64,000 nt of DNA from assembly GCF_009753675.1 (NCBI RefSeq), contig NZ_WQLV01000002.1, positions 186,001 to 250,000 of the forward strand, in the 5' to 3' direction. Source of the stretch: Parasedimentitalea huanghaiensis. GTDB lineage: Bacteria > Pseudomonadota > Alphaproteobacteria > Rhodobacterales > Rhodobacteraceae. The notes below the pieces were generated by a model. That model made no database searches. It had not been told where the DNA came from and was given only the letters and a program-made list of their open reading frames with translations. The position numbers and the translations under genes were made by a program. Positions 1 to 8,643 of the stretch are shown here, in pieces; within the stretch, counting starts at the first letter, position 1, and every line of letters begins with the position of its first letter.

Positions 1-140
1 AACAGGCTGGCACTGTGGCCCAGTTCAATTTCAGACGACGCGTAAAAAGCCACTGGCGAAAACCCCACCAACAGACCGATGCCAAGGGCAATACCGCCAG
101 CAACAGCCAGAACCCATTTTTCACCCATAGTATTTTTCAT
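1..140 (-). CDS. Partial membrane protein, possibly DUF4345-like (N-terminus only)
   Basis: The first 46 codons of a leftward gene are visible and the rest lies beyond the left edge. It starts at ATG 140, preceded by an AAAGGA ribosome-binding site about ten bases upstream. Residues 9-29 form a Gly/Leu/Val-rich transmembrane helix, followed by a short loop (SPVAFYASSEIELG). This helix-plus-loop start resembles small integral membrane proteins of the DUF4345 type, but too little is visible to assign the family firmly. The gene is divergent from the TetR regulator at 229. The shared 88-bp gap holds two dyad symmetries, so I infer that this gene is the regulator's likely target. Confidence 0.5.
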   Translation of the reverse strand, partial: MKNTMGEKWVLAVAGGIALGIGLLVGFSPVAFYASSEIELGHSASL

Positions 141-176
141 TCTGTCATTTTCCTTTTGCCAAAAAATTTTCCACAC

Positions 177-195
177 ACTTTACATTGTGTAAAGT
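177..195. promoter_or_regulatory. Putative TetR operator (perfect 8-bp inverted repeat)
   Basis: The sequence reads ACTTTACA-TTG-TGTAAAGT, a perfect dyad with 8-bp arms and a 3-bp centre. It lies in the gap between the divergent membrane gene and the TetR gene. TetR-family dimers usually bind short palindromes in the divergent promoter of their own gene, so this is the best operator candidate. The element also overlaps a possible TTTACA -35 box. Confidence 0.6.
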
Positions 196-220
196 TGACA
201 ATCATCGAAATATGGGTGAC

Positions 221-235
221 TTGACATCATGTCAA
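221..235. promoter_or_regulatory. Second dyad over the tetR start codon
   Basis: TTGACA-TCA-TGTCAA is a 6-bp inverted repeat that spans the ATG of the TetR gene at 229-231. It could be an autoregulatory operator or only a promoter-like TTGACA by chance. Its half-sites (TTGACA) differ from the upstream dyad (ACTTTACA), so the two may not bind the same protein. Confidence 0.3.
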
Positions 236-831
236 CCACACACACCAACACCAGAACCAAGATTTTACAGGCCACGCTTGATCTCTTGTTTTCCGAACCG
301 CCTGCAAAAACCCGCATGTCAGATGTTGCCACGCAGGCAGGCGTGTCTCGTCAAGCGGTCTATCTTCACTTCAAAAACCGGGCAGACTTGCTGATCGCTG
401 CAACCCATTTTCTCGACGAAAAACTGGACACCGATGCACGTCTCGCTGCCAGTCGCACCGCGCAGTCCGGGCGAGATCGGCTACAGGCATTTGTAACGGC
501 CTGGGGCAACTATATTCCCGAAATCCATCGGATTGCCAAAGTCCTTATATCCATGAGTGAGACGGACGAAGCAGCCGCCAGCGCATGGGAAAATCGTATG
601 CAGGATATGCGTGAAGGATGTGCAGCCGCAATCGACGCATTGAATGCCGATGGCACGCTCTCACCTGATTTCAACACCGAGGACGCCACCGACGTGCTAT
701 GGACGATGCTATCCGTCCACAACTGGGAGCACAGCACCGGCGCCTGCGGCTGGAGCCAGAAAAAGTATTTGACAATGCTAGCCCTCACCACCCAAAAATT
801 ATTCTATGCAGACCCGGTTAAGGCACCATAA
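229..831 (+). CDS. TetR/AcrR family transcriptional regulator
   Basis: This 200-residue protein is a normal length for TetR regulators. The N-terminal helix-turn-helix is clear at about residues 8-55, including MSDVATQAGVSRQAVYLHF and KNRADLL, the typical recognition-helix and tyrosine/phenylalanine pattern. The remaining residues are helical and diverge as usual for the ligand-binding and dimerisation domain, so the inducer cannot be read. The ATG at 229 has no strong Shine-Dalgarno but begins the conserved N-terminus. The gene diverges from the truncated membrane gene, with two dyads in between. I infer autoregulation and control of that neighbour. Confidence 0.85.
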   Translation: MSTTHTNTRTKILQATLDLLFSEPPAKTRMSDVATQAGVSRQAVYLHFKNRADLLIAATHFLDEKLDTDARLAASRTAQSGRDRLQAFVTAWGNYIPEIHRIAKVLISMSETDEAAASAWENRMQDMREGCAAAIDALNADGTLSPDFNTEDATDVLWTMLSVHNWEHSTGACGWSQKKYLTMLALTTQKLFYADPVKAP

Positions 832-1130
832 TCCCAGAGGATTTCCAACTCTTGGCCACTTGCCGTAAACGCGCCCAATGAATGTGCTTCATTTCCTTGT
901 TGGCCATTCCAGCGACAGCACCTAACGAGACCACGTTTTCTTTCAAAGAACGTTACGTGCGAATCAGTTTTAGGAACGTTTTGGTAATATGTGATCACAC
1001 CATTCTGGGCCGTGATCACAAAATCGAAAAATCTTAGCTATTTCTCTGTCCCTTGTAAAATAACCCTTTAACCACTGGGGTTATGACGTCGTATAACCAC
1101 AACAATCGTAGTCAGACGGGACAGTTTCAG
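832..1130. other. Intergenic region upstream of sucC; no gene seen
   Basis: These roughly 300 bp separate the TetR gene from sucC. No convincing ORF is present on either strand. The stretch holds two GAACGTT direct repeats (948-954 and 974-980) and two GTGATCAC palindromes (991-998 and 1012-1019), followed by an AT-rich run likely to hold the suc promoter. Many Rhodobacterales carry mdh just before sucC; it is absent here. Confidence 0.5.
990..1020. promoter_or_regulatory. Tandem GTGATCAC palindromes upstream of the suc operon
   Basis: TGTGATCACA (990-999) is a perfect 10-bp palindrome. A second GTGATCAC lies at 1012-1019, exactly 21 bp further on, about two helical turns, so two dimers could bind on the same face. 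The spacing is wrong for a CRP/FNR consensus, which has longer central gaps. The cognate regulator is unknown, and control of sucC is inferred from position only. Confidence 0.45.
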
Positions 1131-2324
1131 ATGAACATCCACGAATACCAGGCCAAGGCCCTCCTTCGCAGCTATGGCGCACCGGTTTCAGACGGTCGCG
1201 TTGTGCTCAAGGCAGAAGACGCAAAAACCGCCGCAGGCGAAATGGACGGCCCGCTTTGGGTGGTCAAGGCGCAGATCCACGCAGGTGGTCGCGGCAAGGG
1301 GACTTTCAAAGAAGCCGACGCTGGTGAAAAGGGCGGTGTTCGCCTGGCCAAGTCAGTTGAAGAAGCCGCAGACGAAGCCAAGAAAATGCTGGGCCGCACC
1401 CTGGTCACGCACCAAACCGGTCCTGCTGGCAAGCAAGTGAACCGCATCTACATCGAAGACGGCTCGGGCATTGAAACCGAACTGTACCTGGCGCTGCTGG
1501 TTGATCGCCAGACATCTCAAGTGTCCTTTGTCTGCTCCACCGAAGGTGGCATGGACATCGAGGAGGTTGCCGAAGCAACCCCTGAAAAGATCCTGTCGTT
1601 CTCTGTTGATCCGGCTACGGGTTATCAGGCGTTCCACGGTCGCCGCATCGCGTTCTCGCTGGGCCTCAAGGGTGTTCAGGTCAAGCAGTGTGTCAAACTG
1701 ATGGGCCAGCTCTACACAGCCTTCCTTGAAAAAGACATGGAGATGCTGGAGATCAACCCACTGATCGTTACCGACTCTGGTGATCTGAAAGTGCTCGATG
1801 CCAAGGTATCTTTCGACGGCAACGCCCTGTACCGCCACGCTGACATTGCTGAGCTGCGCGACGAGAGCGAAGAAGACGCCAACGAGCTGGAAGCGTCTAA
1901 GTACGACCTGAACTACATCACCCTAGACGGCGAAATCGGCTGCATGGTGAACGGTGCTGGTCTGGCGATGGCCACCATGGACATCATCAAACTCTACGGT
2001 GCCGAGCCTGCAAACTTCCTTGATGTTGGCGGCGGCGCCACCAAAGAGAAAGTCACCGAAGCGTTCAAGATCATCACCTCTGACTCCAAGGTCAAAGGCA
2101 TCCTGGTCAACATCTTCGGCGGCATCATGCGCTGTGATGTGATCGCCGAGGGCGTTGTTGCCGCGGTCAAAGAGGTCGGCCTGCAGGTTCCGCTGGTTGT
2201 CCGTCTTGAAGGTACCAATGTCGAAGCCGGCAAAGAGATCATCAACAATTCTGGTCTCGACGTGATCGCAGCCGACAACCTGTCGGACGGCGCTGAAAAG
2301 ATCGTGAAAGCGGTTAAGGGCTGA
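1131..2324 (+). CDS. sucC: Succinyl-CoA synthetase (ADP-forming) beta subunit
   Basis: This 397-residue protein catalyses, with SucD, the reversible conversion of succinyl-CoA to succinate with substrate-level ATP formation in the cytosolic TCA cycle. It begins [12 protein letters not shown], the family N-terminus. The ATP-grasp fold follows ([14 protein letters not shown] near residues 42-55). A C-terminal ligase domain contains GGGATKEKV and the phosphate-binding [11 protein letters not shown]. An in-frame ATG at 1083 would add 16 non-conserved residues, so I chose 1131. It is the first gene of the sucCD(A)B-lpd group. It is normally followed directly by sucD, but here another gene intervenes. 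Confidence 0.97.
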   Translation: MNIHEYQAKALLRSYGAPVSDGRVVLKAEDAKTAAGEMDGPLWVVKAQIHAGGRGKGTFKEADAGEKGGVRLAKSVEEAADEAKKMLGRTLVTHQTGPAGKQVNRIYIEDGSGIETELYLALLVDRQTSQVSFVCSTEGGMDIEEVAEATPEKILSFSVDPATGYQAFHGRRIAFSLGLKGVQVKQCVKLMGQLYTAFLEKDMEMLEINPLIVTDSGDLKVLDAKVSFDGNALYRHADIAELRDESEEDANELEASKYDLNYITLDGEIGCMVNGAGLAMATMDIIKLYGAEPANFLDVGGGATKEKVTEAFKIITSDSKVKGILVNIFGGIMRCDVIAEGVVAAVKEVGLQVPLVVRLEGTNVEAGKEIINNSGLDVIAADNLSDGAEKIVKAVKG

Positions 2325-2328
2325 TCAG

Positions 2329-2856
2329 TTGCGCGTTCGGGTACACTCACTGCTAATTGCAGCCCAATTCAGCTTGGTGGGAGCAGCAGCCAATGCTGCA
2401 CCCATTAGGCAAATTGCTGAATATTTTGATCGTGCATGCACCCTTACAAAATTTCAGTACGAATTGACGGGCGGAGGTCAGTATTCATTCACCTCTGGCT
2501 GGAGTGGCAAGAGTGTGATGGCGCCAAGTTTCAATCCAGATGAAAAAATGGATGGTTTGAACTTGGATGCCATAGGCGCCGTCCAGTGGTCTCAACCAAT
2601 GACATTCCGGTATGGAAAACCTGAAATCTCATGCGACCTGACCTTCGAACACACTTTAAGCGAAGAAGAGTTTAGTCTTCTTCGCGGCCTTGTGACGAAG
2701 AACGGTGCAGATCACTACGACCAACAACTCGACACCTCTGAAGCTGATCAACAGTTCGGAACTTTCCAAGCACACGAAAATGCAAACGTAACTCTGAGCG
2801 GCTCCGCAGAAAAGGGTCAATTGACCCTCCGGGCCACTGCGACGCTAGCTAATTAA
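2329..2856 (+). CDS. Exported hypothetical protein inserted between sucC and sucD
   Basis: This encodes 175 residues from TTG 2329, four bases after the sucC stop, with AAGGG (2316-2320) as a likely Shine-Dalgarno inside the end of sucC. Residues 1-23 look like a signal peptide ending ANA-AP, so the product is probably periplasmic. I do not recognise the family. Two cysteines (in RACTL and ISCDL) could form a disulphide, and the C-terminal half is rich in beta-type, Thr/Gln-rich sequence. The gene is visibly AT-richer than its neighbours: the block 2521-2580 has 28 GC of 60. It sits where sucC and sucD normally abut, which suggests later acquisition. Function unknown. Confidence 0.75.
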   Translation: MRVRVHSLLIAAQFSLVGAAANAAPIRQIAEYFDRACTLTKFQYELTGGGQYSFTSGWSGKSVMAPSFNPDEKMDGLNLDAIGAVQWSQPMTFRYGKPEISCDLTFEHTLSEEEFSLLRGLVTKNGADHYDQQLDTSEADQQFGTFQAHENANVTLSGSAEKGQLTLRATATLAN

Positions 2857-2868
2857 GGAGATCGCCAC

Positions 2869-3750
2869 ATGGCAATCCTCATCGACGAAAACACCAAAGT
2901 CATCTGCCAGGGCCTGACCGGCTCGCAGGGTACTTTCCACTCTGAACAGGCCATCGCCTATGGCACCAAGATGGTTGGCGGCGTAACACCCGGCAAAGGT
3001 GGCATGACCCACCTGAACCTGCCCGTCTTCAACTCGGTCCACGAGGCCAAGCACGTTACCGAAGCCAATGCTTCCGTGATCTACGTGCCGCCTCCCTTTG
3101 CCGCTGACTCGATCCTCGAGGCCATCGACGCCGAGATGGAACTGATCATCTGCATCACCGAAGGCATTCCTGTGCTCGACATGATGCGTGTTCAGCGCGC
3201 GCTGGACGGCTCCAAGTCTCGCCTGGTTGGCCCTAACTGCCCCGGCGTGATCACGCCTGATGCTTGCAAAATCGGCATCATGCCCGGCCACATCCACAAG
3301 CGTGGCTCGGTTGGCGTTGTGTCCCGTTCGGGCACCCTGACTTATGAGGCGGTCAAGCAGACCTCTGACATCGGTCTGGGCCAGTCCACCGCTGTGGGCA
3401 TCGGCGGCGACCCGATCAAGGGCACCGAGCACATTGACGTGCTGGACATGTTCCTGGACGACGATGAAACTCAGTCGATCATCATGATCGGTGAAATCGG
3501 TGGTTCCGCAGAAGAAGAAGCTGCTGAGTTCCTGGCTGAGCAGAAGAAGAAAGGCCGTTGGAAGCCAACTGCTGGTTTCATCGCGGGCCGTACAGCCCCT
3601 CCAGGCCGCCGCATGGGCCACGCTGGCGCGATTGTTGCCGGTGGCAAAGGTGGAGCCGAAGACAAGATCGAAGCGATGAAATCCGCTGGCATCGTTGTTG
3701 CAGACAGCCCCGCCGGTCTGGGCGAAGCTGTTCTGAAGGCGATCGGCTAA
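2869..3750 (+). CDS. sucD: Succinyl-CoA synthetase (ADP-forming) alpha subunit
   Basis: This 293-residue subunit carries the CoA-binding Rossmann domain and the phosphohistidine. The N-terminal [10 protein letters not shown] is the CoA-binding loop. [10 protein letters not shown] and the active-site GHAGAI (His about residue 251) are intact. It pairs with SucC in the TCA cycle. The ATG at 2869 has an AAGGAG Shine-Dalgarno (2854-2859) that overlaps the stop of the preceding exported-protein gene. Transcription is therefore probably continuous from sucC through that gene, although sucD has its own strong translation signal. Confidence 0.97.
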   Translation: MAILIDENTKVICQGLTGSQGTFHSEQAIAYGTKMVGGVTPGKGGMTHLNLPVFNSVHEAKHVTEANASVIYVPPPFAADSILEAIDAEMELIICITEGIPVLDMMRVQRALDGSKSRLVGPNCPGVITPDACKIGIMPGHIHKRGSVGVVSRSGTLTYEAVKQTSDIGLGQSTAVGIGGDPIKGTEHIDVLDMFLDDDETQSIIMIGEIGGSAEEEAAEFLAEQKKKGRWKPTAGFIAGRTAPPGRRMGHAGAIVAGGKGGAEDKIEAMKSAGIVVADSPAGLGEAVLKAIG

Positions 3751-3780
3751 TCATGCTGTCTGCCCGAGCATATGCTCATA

Positions 3781-3859
3781 GGGCAGCGCCCGACCGGGGT
3801 GGGTGCGAAAGCACCCGCCTTGGGGGCGGGCGGGTGCTGCCCGGCGTGGCCGGGCGGGC
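3781..3859. repeat. GC-rich palindromic intergenic repeat (type A, copy 1)
   Basis: This lies in the 289-bp gap between sucD and sucA. The outer arms GGGCAGC (3781-3787) and GCTGCCC (3836-3842) enclose an inner hairpin GGGTGC-GAAA-GCACCC with a GNRA-type tetraloop. A GC-rich tail with a second small hairpin follows. A related element with the same GGGCAGCGC outer arm lies at 8548-8612. I see it as a REP-like repeat that could stabilise or partly terminate the suc transcript. The rest of the gap to 4039 holds no gene I can support. Confidence 0.7.
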
Positions 3860-4039
3860 AACCACTCCATCCAAATTTCCGCATATTTCCCAAGATCTTG
3901 TCGCCAAAAGCGCCCAATTGGCTCTTTTTGCCGCAGGATCTACCTTGCGTTTCACCAAATCGAAACGTCTGGCAGCAACGCTGCCCCAAATGACCCTAGG
4001 TCTCCTACACAACGGTCCCACTCTGCACGAGGTAACCCA

Positions 4040-7000
4040 ATGACCGACCAAAGCCCCAACGACCTCTTCCATGCGTCCTCTTTTATGCAGGGGCACAATG
4101 CCGAGTATCTGGAGCAGCTATACGCCCGTTACGCCAATGACCCCAACGCAGTAGATGCGGCATGGGCCGAGTTTTTCCGCCAGATGGGCGACGCCGATCT
4201 GGACGTAAAGGCCGAGGCGCAAGGCCCCTCCTGGGCGCGCAATGACTGGCCGCCGGTTCCTGACGATGATCTGACAGGTGCGCTGACGGGTGAATGGGCA
4301 GCTCCGGTTGAAACCAAAGCGGCTGGCAAGAAGATTGCCGAAAAAGCTGCCAAAACTGGTGTCGAAGTGTCCGATGATGCGATCAAGCGGGCCGTGCTGG
4401 ACAGCATTCGCGCGCTGATGCTGATCCGCGCTTACCGGATCCGGGGGCACCTGGTGGCAGACCTGGATCCACTGGGTATGCGCTCGACCGTACCGCACCC
4501 GGAACTGGACCCGCGCACCTATGGCTTTACCGATGCGGACATGGATCGCCCGATCTTTATCGACAATGTGCTGGGACTGCCCCTTGCCTCGATGCGTCAG
4601 ATTGTCGACATCGTCAAACGTACCTATTGCGGCACTTTTGCACTGCAATACATGCATATTTCCAACCCGGCTGAATCCTCGTGGTTGAAGGAACGGATCG
4701 AGGGTCTGGGCAAGGAAATCCAGTTCACCCGTGAAGGCCGTAAGGCAATCCTGAACAAGATGGTCGAAGCCGAAGGGTTCGAAAAGTTCCTGCATGTGAA
4801 ATACATGGGCACCAAACGTTTTGGTCTGGATGGCGGAGAAAGCCTGATCCCGGCGATGGAACAGATCATCAAGCGCGGTGGTGCGCTGGGTGTGCGCGAC
4901 ATCGTGATCGGCATGCCACACCGGGGCCGCCTGTCGGTGCTGGCCAATGTGATGCAAAAACCCTATCGCGCCATTTTCAACGAATTCCAGGGTGGCAGTT
5001 TTAAACCCGAAGACGTGGATGGTTCGGGCGATGTGAAGTACCACCTTGGTGCCAGTTCGGATCGTGACTTCAATGGCAACATTGTCCACCTGTCCCTGAC
5101 TGCCAACCCCTCGCACTTAGAAGCGGTGAACCCGGTTGTCATCGGCAAGGTTCGCGCCAAGCAGGACCAGTTGAAGGATGCCGACCGGACCCAAGTCATG
5201 CCAATTCTGTTGCACGGCGATGCCGCCTTTGCCGGTCAGGGTGTTGTGGCCGAATGTTTCGCCCTGTCAGGTCTGCGCGGTCACAAAACCGGCGGCACTA
5301 TGCATATCGTGGTCAACAACCAGATTGGTTTCACCACTGCACCGCACTTCTCGCGCTCTTCGCCCTACCCCACCGACAACGCGCTGGTGGTCGAAGCGCC
5401 GATCTTCCACGTCAACGGTGACGACCCCGAAGCGGTCGTGCACGCCGCCAAAGTGGCCACAGAATTCCGCCAGAAGTTCCACAAAGACGTCGTGCTCGAC
5501 ATCTTCTGCTACCGCCGATTTGGTCACAACGAGGGCGACGAGCCCATGTTCACCAACCCGGTGATGTACAAGAAGATCAAGACCCACAAGACCACGCTGT
5601 CGCTCTATACTGAGCGCCTGGTCAAAGATGGCCTGATCCCCGAAGGCGAAATCGAAGACATGAAGGCCGCATTTCAGGCCAAGTTAAACGACGAGTTTGA
5701 GGCCGGTAAGGATTACAAGCCCAACAAGGCCGACTGGCTGGATGGTCGCTGGAAACACATGGACACCAAGGACGAAGATTACCAGCGCGGTAAAACCTCG
5801 GTTTCCCCAGAGACCTTTGCCGAGGTCGGTGCAGCGCTGTCCCGACTGCCCGAAGGCATTCCGGTACACAAAACCGTTGGCCGTCTCATGGATGCCAAGA
5901 AACAGATGCTGGCTGACGGGGCTGGTTTCGACTGGGCCACGGCTGAGGCACTGGCTTTTGGATCTTTGCTAACCGAAGGCTACCCTGTGCGCCTGTCTGG
6001 ACAGGATGCCACCCGTGGCACCTTCTCTCAGCGTCACTCCGGCTTGGTCAATCAAGACACGGAAGAACGCTATTTCCCGCTGAACAATATCCGCGCAGGT
6101 CAGTCACAATACGAAGTCATCGACTCGGCCCTGTCCGAATATGCGGTGCTCGGCTTTGAGTATGGCTATTCGCTGGCAGAACCCAATGCGTTGACCCTGT
6201 GGGAAGGCCAGTTTGGCGACTTTGCCAACGGCGCGCAGATCATGTTCGATCAGTTCATCTCGTCCGGTGAAAGCAAGTGGCTGCGGATGTCCGGTCTGAC
6301 CGTTCTGCTGCCGCACGGGTATGAGGGCCAGGGTCCCGAGCACTCTTCGGCGCGACTGGAGCGGTTCCTGCAGATGTGTGGTCAGGACAACTGGATTGTC
6401 GCCAACTGCACAACACCCGCGAACTACTTCCACATCCTGCGCCGTCAAATGCACCGGAGTTTCCGCAAACCGCTGATCCTGATGACCCCAAAATCACTGC
6501 TGCGCCACAAGCTGGCGGTCAGCAAGACCGAGGAGTTCACCACCGGGTCCAGCTTCCACCGGGTACTGTGGGATGACGCTCAGCACGGCAATTCTGACAC
6601 CCAACTGGCGGCAGATGACAAGATCAAGCGCGTGGTTCTGTGTTCAGGCAAGGTCTACTATGACTTGCTGGCCGAGCGTGACGCCCGTGGTATCGACGAT
6701 ATCTACCTGATGCGGGTCGAACAGTATTATCCGTTCCCGGCCATCTCAATGGTCAAGGAACTGGGACGTTTCAAACAGGCTGAGATGGTCTGGTGTCAGG
6801 AAGAGCCTAAGAACCAGGGTGCCTGGACCTTTATTGAACCCAACATCGAATGGGTGCTGACTCGTATCGGCGCCAAACATACTCGCCCGGTCTATGCCGG
6901 ACGCGCCACATCGGCCTCTCCTGCTACAGGTCTGGCCAGCCAACACAAAGCCCAACAAGCTGCGCTCGTGAATGACGCGCTGAGCATCGAAGGAAACTGA
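4040..7000 (+). CDS. sucA: 2-oxoglutarate dehydrogenase E1 component
   Basis: This 986-residue thiamine-diphosphate enzyme decarboxylates 2-oxoglutarate and transfers the succinyl group to SucB lipoyl groups. The N-terminal helix (FMQGHNAEYLEQLYARY) is the E2/E3-binding segment of the family. The core contains GMPHRGRLSVLANV, the TPP/Mg-binding segment GDAAFAGQGVV with VVNNQIGFTT, and a transketolase pyrimidine-binding half containing GQDATRGTFSQRH. I chose ATG 4040, preceded by a GAGG motif. The same frame is open upstream to 3803, but that stretch encodes the palindromic repeat and is unlike the family. sucB starts four bases after the stop. Confidence 0.97.
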   Translation: MTDQSPNDLFHASSFMQGHNAEYLEQLYARYANDPNAVDAAWAEFFRQMGDADLDVKAEAQGPSWARNDWPPVPDDDLTGALTGEWAAPVETKAAGKKIAEKAAKTGVEVSDDAIKRAVLDSIRALMLIRAYRIRGHLVADLDPLGMRSTVPHPELDPRTYGFTDADMDRPIFIDNVLGLPLASMRQIVDIVKRTYCGTFALQYMHISNPAESSWLKERIEGLGKEIQFTREGRKAILNKMVEAEGFEKFLHVKYMGTKRFGLDGGESLIPAMEQIIKRGGALGVRDIVIGMPHRGRLSVLANVMQKPYRAIFNEFQGGSFKPEDVDGSGDVKYHLGASSDRDFNGNIVHLSLTANPSHLEAVNPVVIGKVRAKQDQLKDADRTQVMPILLHGDAAFAGQGVVAECFALSGLRGHKTGGTMHIVVNNQIGFTTAPHFSRSSPYPTDNALVVEAPIFHVNGDDPEAVVHAAKVATEFRQKFHKDVVLDIFCYRRFGHNEGDEPMFTNPVMYKKIKTHKTTLSLYTERLVKDGLIPEGEIEDMKAAFQAKLNDEFEAGKDYKPNKADWLDGRWKHMDTKDEDYQRGKTSVSPETFAEVGAALSRLPEGIPVHKTVGRLMDAKKQMLADGAGFDWATAEALAFGSLLTEGYPVRLSGQDATRGTFSQRHSGLVNQDTEERYFPLNNIRAGQSQYEVIDSALSEYAVLGFEYGYSLAEPNALTLWEGQFGDFANGAQIMFDQFISSGESKWLRMSGLTVLLPHGYEGQGPEHSSARLERFLQMCGQDNWIVANCTTPANYFHILRRQMHRSFRKPLILMTPKSLLRHKLAVSKTEEFTTGSSFHRVLWDDAQHGNSDTQLAADDKIKRVVLCSGKVYYDLLAERDARGIDDIYLMRVEQYYPFPAISMVKELGRFKQAEMVWCQEEPKNQGAWTFIEPNIEWVLTRIGAKHTRPVYAGRATSASPATGLASQHKAQQAALVNDALSIEGN

Positions 7001-7003
7001 TCC

Positions 7004-8515
7004 ATGACCACCGAAATTCGTGTGCCCACCCTGGGTGAATCGGTCACCGAAGCCACGGTTGCCACCTGGTTCAAAAAGCCCGGCGATGCAGTTGCTGTCG
7101 ACGAGATGCTCTGCGAGCTGGAGACCGACAAGGTCACCGTAGAAGTGCCCAGCCCCAGTGCTGGAACAATGGGCGACATCATCGCCGCTGAAGGGGACAC
7201 CGTCGGCGTCAATGCACTGCTGGCCACCCTGTCCGTAGGTGGTGCAACTGCAACAGCAGCGCCAGCAGCCGCACCAGCGGTCGCTGCTCCGGCTGCGGGT
7301 TCTGGCAGCACCGATGTGATGGTGCCAACCTTAGGTGAATCCGTGACCGAAGCCACCGTGGCCACCTGGTTCAAGAAAGTCGGCGATACCGTCGCACAGG
7401 ACGAAATGCTCTGTGAATTGGAAACCGACAAAGTCTCTGTCGAAGTTCCCGCCCCAGCCGCTGGTGTGCTGACTGAAATCACCGCTGCCGAAGGCTCCAC
7501 GGTGGATGCCACTGCCAAACTGGGCGTGATCTCGGGTTCTGCTTCAGCAGTCGCGGCGGCGCCAGCCTCTGCCCATGCTGCAGTTGCGGCTCCTGCCGCC
7601 GCAGGCAAAGACGTCGCCAATGCGCCATCGGCGGAAAAGGCGATGGCCGAGACCGGGCTAAGCGCCGCTGCCGTCACTGGCACCGGACGCGACGGTCGCA
7701 TTATGAAAGACGACGTAGCCCGCGCTGTTGCCGCCGCAGCCGCCGCGCCAGCCCCTGCTCCGGCTACTGCCGCCCCAGCACCTGCACCACGTGCTCCGGT
7801 CGCTGCCGACGATGCATCCCGCGAGGAACGTGTCAAAATGACCCGCCTGCGCCAGACCATCGCTCGCCGTCTGAAAGAAGCACAGAACACCGCTGCCATG
7901 CTGACCACCTATAACGAGGTCGACATGACCGAGGTGATGGCGCTGCGCAAACAGTACAAAGACCAGTTCGAGAAGAAACACGGCGCCCGTTTGGGTTTCA
8001 TGTCCTTCTTTACCAAGGCCTGCTGCCACGCACTGAAAGAAGTGCCTGAGGTCAACGCCGAAATCGACGGCACCGACATCGTGTACAAGAACTTTGTCCA
8101 CATGGGCGTTGCGGCCGGCACACCAACTGGCTTGGTTGTACCGGTGATCCGCGATGCCGATGCAATGTCATTTGCGGATATCGAGAAAGCGATTTCGGAA
8201 AAAGGCAAGCGCGCCCGTGACGGCAAGCTGTCGATGGCCGAAATGCAGGGTGGCACCTTCACCATCTCTAACGGTGGTGTCTACGGCTCGCTGATGTCCT
8301 CGCCGATCCTGAACCCGCCACAGTCGGGGATCCTTGGCATGCACAAGATCCAGGACCGCCCGATGGCGATCAACGGTCAGGTTGTGATCCGTCCGATGAT
8401 GTATCTGGCCCTGTCCTATGACCACCGCGTTGTCGACGGCAAAGGCGCCGTGACCTTCTTGGTGCGCGTCAAGGAAGCGCTGGAAGATCCACGTCGCTTG
8501 TTGATGGATCTGTAA
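7004..8515 (+). CDS. sucB: Dihydrolipoyl succinyltransferase (E2) with two lipoyl domains
   Basis: This 503-residue E2 core of the 2-oxoglutarate dehydrogenase complex is long for the family. It has two tandem lipoyl domains with lipoyl lysines at about 43 and 143 (both ETDKV), exactly 100 residues apart and nearly identical. Ala/Pro-rich linkers follow each one. Then come a peripheral subunit-binding domain (about 205-240) and the catalytic acyltransferase domain ending in [12 protein letters not shown] with the active-site His at about 474. Most E2o proteins have one lipoyl domain, and the second looks like an internal duplication. GAAGGA at the end of sucA serves as ribosome-binding site, so translation is probably coupled. 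Confidence 0.97.
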   Translation: MTTEIRVPTLGESVTEATVATWFKKPGDAVAVDEMLCELETDKVTVEVPSPSAGTMGDIIAAEGDTVGVNALLATLSVGGATATAAPAAAPAVAAPAAGSGSTDVMVPTLGESVTEATVATWFKKVGDTVAQDEMLCELETDKVSVEVPAPAAGVLTEITAAEGSTVDATAKLGVISGSASAVAAAPASAHAAVAAPAAAGKDVANAPSAEKAMAETGLSAAAVTGTGRDGRIMKDDVARAVAAAAAAPAPAPATAAPAPAPRAPVAADDASREERVKMTRLRQTIARRLKEAQNTAAMLTTYNEVDMTEVMALRKQYKDQFEKKHGARLGFMSFFTKACCHALKEVPEVNAEIDGTDIVYKNFVHMGVAAGTPTGLVVPVIRDADAMSFADIEKAISEKGKRARDGKLSMAEMQGGTFTISNGGVYGSLMSSPILNPPQSGILGMHKIQDRPMAINGQVVIRPMMYLALSYDHRVVDGKGAVTFLVRVKEALEDPRRLLMDL

Positions 8516-8547
8516 GAGGCTAGTTTTGACCGACCGTTCCCAACATC

Positions 8548-8612
8548 GGGCAGCGCAGGACCGCCGGGTGGGCGAGAAGCGCCCGCCCGAGGGGGGCGGT
8601 CGGGCGCTGCCC
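8548..8612. repeat. GC-rich palindromic intergenic repeat (type A, copy 2)
   Basis: A perfect 9-bp outer inverted repeat, GGGCAGCGC (8548-8556) and GCGCTGCCC (8604-8612), encloses an inner GGGCG/CGCCC hairpin. It matches the design of the element at 3781. It lies 33 bp after the sucB stop and just before the Shine-Dalgarno of the next gene, so it could modulate read-through from sucB to the downstream genes. Confidence 0.7.
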
Positions 8613-8643
8613 GAGCCGCGAGCGGCCCGGGTTGGAGATTAAC

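Noticed and set aside
990-999. CRP or FNR site upstream of sucC
   Set aside because: TGTGATCACA lacks the central spacer of TGTGA-N6-TCACA and does not match TTGAT-N4-ATCAA.
2845-3621. 258-residue minus-strand frame inside sucD
   Set aside because: Antisense of sucD; no ribosome site or conserved motif.
3803-4039. Longer N-terminus for SucA
   Set aside because: The extension translates the palindromic repeat and lacks family similarity; ATG 4040 has a better ribosome site.
4118-5116. 332-residue minus-strand frame inside sucA
   Set aside because: Antisense of conserved sucA coding sequence; no family likeness.
6892-7908. 338-residue Ala/Ser-rich minus-strand frame
   Set aside because: It is the antisense of sucB's Ala/Pro-rich linkers and lipoyl domains; low complexity and no start signal.
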